Source: JASMHC01 sp964453855
Lineage (GTDB): Bacteria > Pseudomonadota > Alphaproteobacteria > Rhodobacterales > Rhodobacteraceae
DNA length: 20,732 nt
Reading direction: 5' to 3'
Assembly (NCBI GenBank): GCA_964453855.1
Contig: CAYVRN010000054.1
Span: 1-20,732 of the forward strand
A program made the translations under genes and the position numbers. How positions within the stretch are numbered: the stretch's first letter is position 1; the number at the start of each line of letters is the position of its first letter. A model generated the notes under the pieces. It did not search any database. It was not told the DNA's origin and saw nothing but the letters and a program-made list of their open reading frames with translations. This document shows positions 16,247 through 20,732 of the stretch, one piece after another.

Positions 16247-17164
16247 ATGCGAAAATCATTGTCTCATATTCATTCCCCTCGCAATTTGGTGATTTTCGAA
16301 ACCGCCGCTCGCCTCGGGTCTTTTACTAAAGCTGCCGAGTCTCTGCATATGCAGCAGCCTTCGGTCAGCGCTGCAATCAAACAGTTGGAAGAAGCGTTAG
16401 GGGTTCAGCTGTTCTATAGAGGGCACAGAAAGGTCGATTTAACTTCTGCCGGAGAACGGCTTTTTTCAGGCGTTACGAGAGGGTTGAATGAAATTGAGGC
16501 GTCTATAAATGCCGTTCGACAAATCGGTCAAAGCACCCATGTTACGCTGAACGCTTCATCCGCGTTTTCCTATTACTGGATGATCCCCAAAATGGCCGAT
16601 TTACATGCGCGCCATCCCGATGTTGATTTGCGCCTGCAAAGCAGTGACCGAGAGCCAGACTTGGATGCAGAAGGGATCAGTCTTGGTATTCGTTTGGGAA
16701 ATGGTAATTGGGCAGATTGCCATGCGACTTTGATTGCGGAAGAGATCATTTACCCGGTGGCTAGTCCGCAGGTTATGGCAGCTGCATATAATTTGCACGG
16801 CATTGCAGATCTGCTGGATAAGCGTTTAATTCACCTCGAAGAACCTGTGCGCCAACGCCCGTCATGGGAGCAGTGGTTTTCGTATCACAATGTCCGTCAC
16901 GCTGAAATTCAAGCTGGTTTGCGCTTGAATGACTATGCGCTCGTGTTGCAAGCTGCTGTCTCGGGCGAGGGGTTCGCGTTCGGTTGGGATCACGTGGTCA
17001 GAAACCTGATCACAAGGGGCCTTCTTGAGGCGCGCAAAGAATGGTCGTGGAATACCGGCAATGGGTTCTATGTGGTCTGGTCAAAGTACCGTCCACTATC
17101 AGCGCAAGCTGCAAAGGTTCGCGACTGGATCGTTTCCGTGTCAGACTTCCCACATGGCCAATGA
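16247..17164 (+). CDS. LysR-family regulator, GcvA-like
   Basis: A 305-residue LysR-type transcription factor. The N-terminal HTH (about 12-70) contains LGSFTKAAESLHMQQPSVSAAIKQLEEALGVQLF followed by LTSAGERL. The effector domain (ASSAFSYYWMIPKMADLHARHPDVDLRLQSS, ISLGIRLGNGNW, VASPQVM) is of the GcvA/AmpR kind. It is divergent from the MttB-family gene across the gap, the classic arrangement for a LysR activator of that unit, so it probably controls the methylated-amine operon. GcvA itself regulates glycine cleavage, which would fit a glycine-linked pathway, but this is inference. ATG 16247 has no strong SD; the preceding 50 bp is AT-rich. A GntR gene follows after 39 bp. Confidence 0.9.
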   Translation: MRKSLSHIHSPRNLVIFETAARLGSFTKAAESLHMQQPSVSAAIKQLEEALGVQLFYRGHRKVDLTSAGERLFSGVTRGLNEIEASINAVRQIGQSTHVTLNASSAFSYYWMIPKMADLHARHPDVDLRLQSSDREPDLDAEGISLGIRLGNGNWADCHATLIAEEIIYPVASPQVMAAAYNLHGIADLLDKRLIHLEEPVRQRPSWEQWFSYHNVRHAEIQAGLRLNDYALVLQAAVSGEGFAFGWDHVVRNLITRGLLEARKEWSWNTGNGFYVVWSKYRPLSAQAAKVRDWIVSVSDFPHGQ

Positions 17165-17203
17165 CGGATTGTCAAATCTGCAACTGCTCTGCTATCTGCG
17201 ACT

Positions 17204-17854
17204 ATGGCTGGACAAACAGAAACACTGATCGCACAGATCCTAAATGAGATCGACAAGGGGAACTTGAATCCCGGTGACCACATTGAGGAGAGGTCGCTGA
17301 TCGAAACCTATGGTGTATCTCGCACGCCCTTGCGTGAAGCTCTACTGCGACTTGAAGCTATGGGGCTTATTGTCCGGCAGCCCAGAAAAGGGGCGGTGTT
17401 ATTCAAGCCGACATTGGAAGAGTTTTTGTCGATCCTTGAAGTTCATGCCAAGCTTGAAGGGCAGGCGGCAGGGTTGGCAGCACGGCGGATATCACCTGAG
17501 TTTATGCGCAGGTTGAACGATGTTGTCACAGCGTGCGAAGTTCATGCGGCAAAAAAGGGCGACAACGATCCGGACGGATACTATCAATTGAACCTTAGGT
17601 TTCACGAAACCATCGCTCTGGCGTCCGGAAACAGTTTTCTCGTCGATATGATCAAAACGAACGCCCGCAAACTGCTGGCCTATTATCGTGCGCGTTATCG
17701 CTATCCGGGGATGATTGCCCAGTCAGCCAAGGAGCACCGAGAACTTGCGGAATTGATTCTCAAGCACGAAGCAGAAATGGCAGAAACCTATATGGCCCGT
17801 CATGTTCAGTTCGATCGCGTAACAGTCATGGATTTGCTAGCGGCATTAGACTAA
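17204..17854 (+). CDS. GntR-family regulator, FadR/FCD subfamily
   Basis: A 216-residue transcription factor. The N-terminal winged HTH (about 5-68) has YGVSRTPLREALLRLEAMGLIVRQPRKGAVL. The FCD domain (about 75-205) carries the metal-ligand set Asn130, His134, His178 and His200 in the expected order, so a metal-assisted carboxylate ligand is likely. The start ATG 17204, 39 bp after the LysR gene, has no obvious SD, so translation may depend on coupling or the start may be misjudged. Its 3' end faces the glutamine amidotransferase gene with 10 bp between stops. Plausible targets are the P450 and glutamine-synthetase-like genes or the amidotransferase; direct evidence is lacking. Confidence 0.9.
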   Translation: MAGQTETLIAQILNEIDKGNLNPGDHIEERSLIETYGVSRTPLREALLRLEAMGLIVRQPRKGAVLFKPTLEEFLSILEVHAKLEGQAAGLAARRISPEFMRRLNDVVTACEVHAAKKGDNDPDGYYQLNLRFHETIALASGNSFLVDMIKTNARKLLAYYRARYRYPGMIAQSAKEHRELAELILKHEAEMAETYMARHVQFDRVTVMDLLAALD

Positions 17855-17864
17855 CCTCTGATGT

Positions 17865-18572
17865 TCAGGTTTGCGCCTGCCGGAAAAACGCGATGATCCA
17901 CTTGGCAAATAGGGCATTGTCCGTTTTCTGATTCATCGACGCGCGCGCGGCTGAAATGACCTCGGCTGGTTTTTGTGTCTCAAGTTCGTCAATAAGGGCG
18001 GTCATGAAATCAGCGGTGATCTCGGGGTGGTACTGAGTTGTGAATACTTTTTCGCCGATCACATAACCTCCGATCGGGCACTCCGCGTTTCCATGAACGA
18101 TGATGGCGTCCTCGGGGGCTATGACAACCTGCTCGACATGTGCCGCATGCAGTTTAACTGATCGGGAATCCTCTATCCAAGGTGGTGGTTTTACGGCGGT
18201 CGTCTCGGTCACTCCGAACACCCAGCCGCAGGGGTTATTGGCAACCTTACCCCCTAAAGCAACGGCGATGGCTTGGTGGCCAAAGCAAGCCCCGAACAAA
18301 GGGACTTTCGCATCTATGGCGGTTCGAATTAGGTCAAACAATTTGGCCAACCAAGGGTCAACGTCGTGGACAGACGCAGGGCTTCCGGTAATCAAAGCAC
18401 CATCGAATTTGGTGATATCTTCAGGAAACTCGCCGTCTTTTACCGAGAACACAGAAAATCGGCAATCAGGACAGGCTGGCGTTAAAAGCGCTGGCCATTT
18501 CTCACCGTCTTTTGGGTGCGCTTGGGCAAAGTCGCTTTCATCCGTGTTTGACATCAGAATAGCAAGATGCAT
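17865..18572 (-). CDS. Class I glutamine amidotransferase domain protein (possible gamma-glutamyl amide hydrolase)
   Basis: A 235-residue stand-alone type 1 GATase-fold protein. The catalytic triad is visible: Cys96 in the nucleophile elbow GACFGHQ, and His182 with Glu184 in TTQYHPE. The oxyanion region is ALITGSPASVHD (59-70). The fold occurs in GMP synthase glutaminase domains, but also in hydrolases that act on gamma-glutamyl compounds, such as PuuD and AtdA2-like proteins. No synthetase partner for ammonia transfer is fused or adjacent. A P450 and a glutamine-synthetase-like gene lie divergently 93 bp away, which favours hydrolysis of a gamma-glutamyl amide; this is inference from context. 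The start is ATG 18572 with a GAGG-like SD upstream. Confidence 0.87.
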   Translation of the reverse strand: MHLAILMSNTDESDFAQAHPKDGEKWPALLTPACPDCRFSVFSVKDGEFPEDITKFDGALITGSPASVHDVDPWLAKLFDLIRTAIDAKVPLFGACFGHQAIAVALGGKVANNPCGWVFGVTETTAVKPPPWIEDSRSVKLHAAHVEQVVIAPEDAIIVHGNAECPIGGYVIGEKVFTTQYHPEITADFMTALIDELETQKPAEVISAARASMNQKTDNALFAKWIIAFFRQAQT

Positions 18573-18665
18573 GACGTAGCCTCAGAATTTTCTTTACATA
18601 TTTAGTAATTCTATGAATATATTTATAGTTAGCTAAAAAACAATCAAAATTTTGGGAGTGTGTGC
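18573..18665. promoter_or_regulatory. Divergent AT-rich promoter region with a palindrome
   Basis: The 93 bp between the amidotransferase and P450 start codons are strongly AT-rich. CTATGAATATATTTATAG (18611-18628) is an 18-bp palindrome with one mismatched pair, and TTTAG (18601-18605) and CTAAA (18633-18637) extend the symmetry almost on the same centre. TTTACA (18593-18598) and TATATT (18618-18623) are weak promoter-like elements with a long 19-bp spacer. A shared operator serving both directions is plausible; the neighbouring GntR protein is a candidate binder. Confidence 0.45.
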
Positions 18666-19922
18666 ATGACCGTCTGGCATCCAACCGACAACGGCTACGC
18701 CGATTTAGCCAGCCACGACACATTTGTTGATGGCGCACCCCACAACACCTTCGCGCGGCTCCGACGCGAAGATCCTTTATCTTGGACGGATTGGGATGGG
18801 GGCAAAGGATTTTGGTCGGTGACGCGACACGCGGATATTCTTGAGCTGAACCGTAACTATGATTTGATGTCGTCGGCTCAAGGAATTCGGATGGAAGATC
18901 AAAGCTACGAAGAATATCTTGCCCGACGCACGTTTCAGGAAACCGATCCGCCTGAGCATATGAAAACGCGGATTAAGGTGGCAAAGGCATTTTCCAAGCC
19001 GGTTGTTGCAGGGTTTGAGGGGCAAATTCGTGAGCTTTGCGAAACCATTCTAGATCAGGCGGTCGAAATGGGCGAATTTGATGCCACTAAAGAGATCGCC
19101 CGCAAGCTGCCCATGTTAATGCTTGGGCGCATTATCGGCACGCCTGACGAAGACTTGCCCTGGTTGGTTGAAAAAGGGGATGCGCTTATTGCCAATACGG
19201 ATCCTGATTTTACAGATCACGTTTTGGACAAAATGGACACAGACGCATACCGTTTGATGCCGTTTAATTCCCCGGCCGGGGCCGAGTTGTTTGACTATGC
19301 CAAAGACCTTATGGCCGAGAAAAACCGAAAAGGGGACACCAATGGGGTTCTGCATCTGATTTTGCAACCAGACAAAGACGGCAACGTTATGCCAGAACTG
19401 GAATTTCGGAATTTCTTCTGTTTGCTGGTAGCTGCGGGCAATGACACGACCCGCTATTCGATTGCTGCTGGTTTGCAGGCTATGGCGCATCAGCAAGAAT
19501 TGTTGGGCCAGATGAAAGCGGGCGGTGATATCTGGGAAACCGCTGCGGATGAAATCATTCGTTGGGCAACACCTGCTTTGTATTTCCGTCGAACAGCTAC
19601 ACGCGACTTCGAAATGCACGGGAAGCAAGTTCAAGAAGGCGATAAAGTGCTGTTCTGGTGGTCGTCCGGAAACCGTGACGAAGAAGCCTTTGAAGATCCG
19701 TTTCGCGTCGATCTTACGCGTTCTCCGAATAGGCACGTCAGTTTCGGGCAGGGTGGTCCCCACGTCTGTCTGGGGATGCACTTGGCGCGGTTAGAGGTCA
19801 GAATTCTCTTTCAAGAACTGGCAAAACGCATATCATCAATCGAGCCTACTGGGCCACATAAGTTTCTGCGCTCGAACTTTGTTGGGGGCATAAAGTCCTT
19901 ACCGGTTCGAGTGACTGCATAA
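18666..19922 (+). CDS. Cytochrome P450, CYP124/125-like heme loop
   Basis: A 418-residue soluble bacterial P450 with no membrane anchor. Seen: DPPEH (94-98), I-helix AAGNDTT (oxygen activation, 256-262), ExxR as Glu296-Ile-Ile-Arg299, and the heme loop FGQGGPHVCLG (360-370) with ligand Cys368. The loop is one residue longer than the common FGxGxHxC pattern, as in CYP124/125-type enzymes. ATG 18666 is preferred over GTG 18660 because GGGAG (18654-18658) stands 7 bp from it. A glutamine-synthetase-like gene follows after 21 bp with a strong SD, so the two are almost certainly co-transcribed. No ferredoxin or reductase gene is in view, so redox partners must be elsewhere. The substrate is unknown; a gamma-glutamylated amine or free amine is suggested by the neighbours only. 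Confidence 0.93.
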   Translation: MTVWHPTDNGYADLASHDTFVDGAPHNTFARLRREDPLSWTDWDGGKGFWSVTRHADILELNRNYDLMSSAQGIRMEDQSYEEYLARRTFQETDPPEHMKTRIKVAKAFSKPVVAGFEGQIRELCETILDQAVEMGEFDATKEIARKLPMLMLGRIIGTPDEDLPWLVEKGDALIANTDPDFTDHVLDKMDTDAYRLMPFNSPAGAELFDYAKDLMAEKNRKGDTNGVLHLILQPDKDGNVMPELEFRNFFCLLVAAGNDTTRYSIAAGLQAMAHQQELLGQMKAGGDIWETAADEIIRWATPALYFRRTATRDFEMHGKQVQEGDKVLFWWSSGNRDEEAFEDPFRVDLTRSPNRHVSFGQGGPHVCLGMHLARLEVRILFQELAKRISSIEPTGPHKFLRSNFVGGIKSLPVRVTA

Positions 19923-19943
19923 AACAATCGCAGGGAGGTTCTG

Positions 19944-20732
19944 ATGAAGGAACGGTTGCGCGCGCTTTTTTGTGACCATCTAAGTATCATGCGGGGGAAG
20001 TACTTACAGAACAGTAAAATCGGTGATGATGAAACCCGGTTCTGTCGTTCGACCTTTGGAGTTCATTACGACAAAGATCTGTTGCCCGCGCCGGGCGCGA
20101 TGATGATGGAAGGTCTTCCAGATATGGAACTGCGCTGGAAAGGTGCAGAAATCCGCGATGGCTGGGAAAGGGCAACCAAGGTTGTTATCGGTGACCTGTA
20201 TGATCATGAAGGCGCACCTTTGCCCTTGTGTCCTCGTGGGGCGTTGAAGCGTGCTGTCGCAGATTGGCAAGCCAAAGGGCTGTCGCCTAAAGTGGGCATT
20301 GAGCTTGAGGCCTTTGTACTTCAGGCAAATGATCAAGGGCGGCTAGTGCCTTATGATGCTCCCGGTGGCGTAGTCTACGGGACCGGGCCGTTCACTGATC
20401 CGCTACGATTTACCGATGAAATCTGGGAGCGCGCGGATCAACTGGGCTTCCGTCTAGACATGATCACCGCAGAGTATGACAGCCCGCAGTTCGAGTTTAC
20501 CTTGACTTTTGACGACGCCGTCAAGGCGGTCGATGATATCGTGTTGTTCCGGCTTATGGCGCGCGAAATTGCGCTGGAGCATGGGTTGATCCTGACCTTC
20601 ATGCCCAAACCCATCGCCGAAGCAGGTGGCTCGGGAATGCACATCAACTTTTCGTTCAGCGATGACGAAGGCAAGAATGCCCTTTCGAATGGTCCTATTG
20701 GTGGGCCCGAACATATGAACGATCTAGCGCGC
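19944..20732 (+). CDS. Glutamine synthetase-family protein (gamma-glutamyl amine ligase-like), 3' truncated by the window edge
   Basis: An open frame of 263 codons from ATG 19944 to the window end. GGGAGG (19933-19938) is a strong SD. The N-terminal beta-grasp part has FCDHLSIMRGKYL (9-21). The catalytic domain shows Glu120 and Glu122 (VGIELEAF), EYDSPQFEF (178-186) and TFMPKPIAEAGGSGMHINFSF (218-238) with His233, all typical metal, ATP and glutamate site segments of the GlnA superfamily, so it appears catalytically competent. It starts 21 bp after the P450 gene and is divergent from a GATase-fold hydrolase. That context favours an amine ligase (gamma-glutamyl amide synthesis, as for PuuA, GMAS, IpuC or AtdA1) over nitrogen-assimilation GlnA. 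The amine cannot be named, and the C-terminal third is not visible. Confidence 0.9.
   Translation, partial: MKERLRALFCDHLSIMRGKYLQNSKIGDDETRFCRSTFGVHYDKDLLPAPGAMMMEGLPDMELRWKGAEIRDGWERATKVVIGDLYDHEGAPLPLCPRGALKRAVADWQAKGLSPKVGIELEAFVLQANDQGRLVPYDAPGGVVYGTGPFTDPLRFTDEIWERADQLGFRLDMITAEYDSPQFEFTLTFDDAVKAVDDIVLFRLMAREIALEHGLILTFMPKPIAEAGGSGMHINFSFSDDEGKNALSNGPIGGPEHMNDLAR

Noticed and set aside
19116..19781. 221-codon open frame on - opposite the P450
   Set aside because: Covers the P450 coding core, whose motifs are certain; composition looks like a codon shadow.

Overview
The window is chromosomal DNA from an alphaproteobacterium, most likely a member of the Rhodobacteraceae (Roseobacter group). 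This rests on moderate GC with AT-rich intergenic stretches, a Rhodobacteraceae-type tRNA-Leu, and a gene set rich in methylated-amine and amino-acid catabolism; the placement is inference from gene content, not a phylogeny. It looks like a metabolic accessory region. No transposases, phage genes, CRISPR arrays or rRNA were seen. A run of exactly 100 N (16097-16196) marks a scaffold gap.

Layout, left to right. (1) The 3' half of a tRNA-Leu(UAG) at the edge, then a stand-alone FAD-dependent aromatic (phenol/3-hydroxybenzoate-type) monooxygenase closed by a strong intrinsic terminator. (2) Two glycosyltransferase genes (GT2-like, GT4-like) in tandem. (3) A CbbR-like LysR regulator, a 3-hydroxyisobutyrate-dehydrogenase-family reductase and a thiamine-diphosphate (ThDP) enzyme, all on +, resembling a carboligase/reductase module. 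(4) On the - strand from the gap leftward: a non-pyrrolysine MttB-family methyltransferase (5' end lost in the gap), a trimethylamine-dehydrogenase-like flavoprotein with a [4Fe-4S] site, a dimethylglycine/sarcosine-dehydrogenase-like flavoprotein, kbl and tdh. This is a plausible methylated-amine (betaine) demethylation unit ending in glycine/threonine interconversion; it ends in a hairpin that overlaps the 3' end of the ThDP gene. (5) Right of the gap: a GcvA-like LysR regulator divergent from the methyltransferase unit, followed by a GntR/FCD regulator. (6) A class I glutamine amidotransferase divergent from a cytochrome P450 and a glutamine-synthetase-like gene that runs off the right edge.

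How it may work together. Region 4 could strip methyl groups from a quaternary or tertiary amine and deliver glycine, which Kbl/Tdh link to threonine and acetyl-CoA. Region 6 pairs a gamma-glutamyl-ligase-like enzyme, a putative gamma-glutamyl hydrolase and an oxygenase. That is the same three-part logic as aniline-type amine oxidation (AtdA1/AtdA2 plus a dioxygenase), but here the oxygenase is a P450. It is the best candidate in the window for an undescribed system. The amine theme spans both sides of the gap, with two regulators (LysR, GntR) between them. Substrates are not determined by the sequence.
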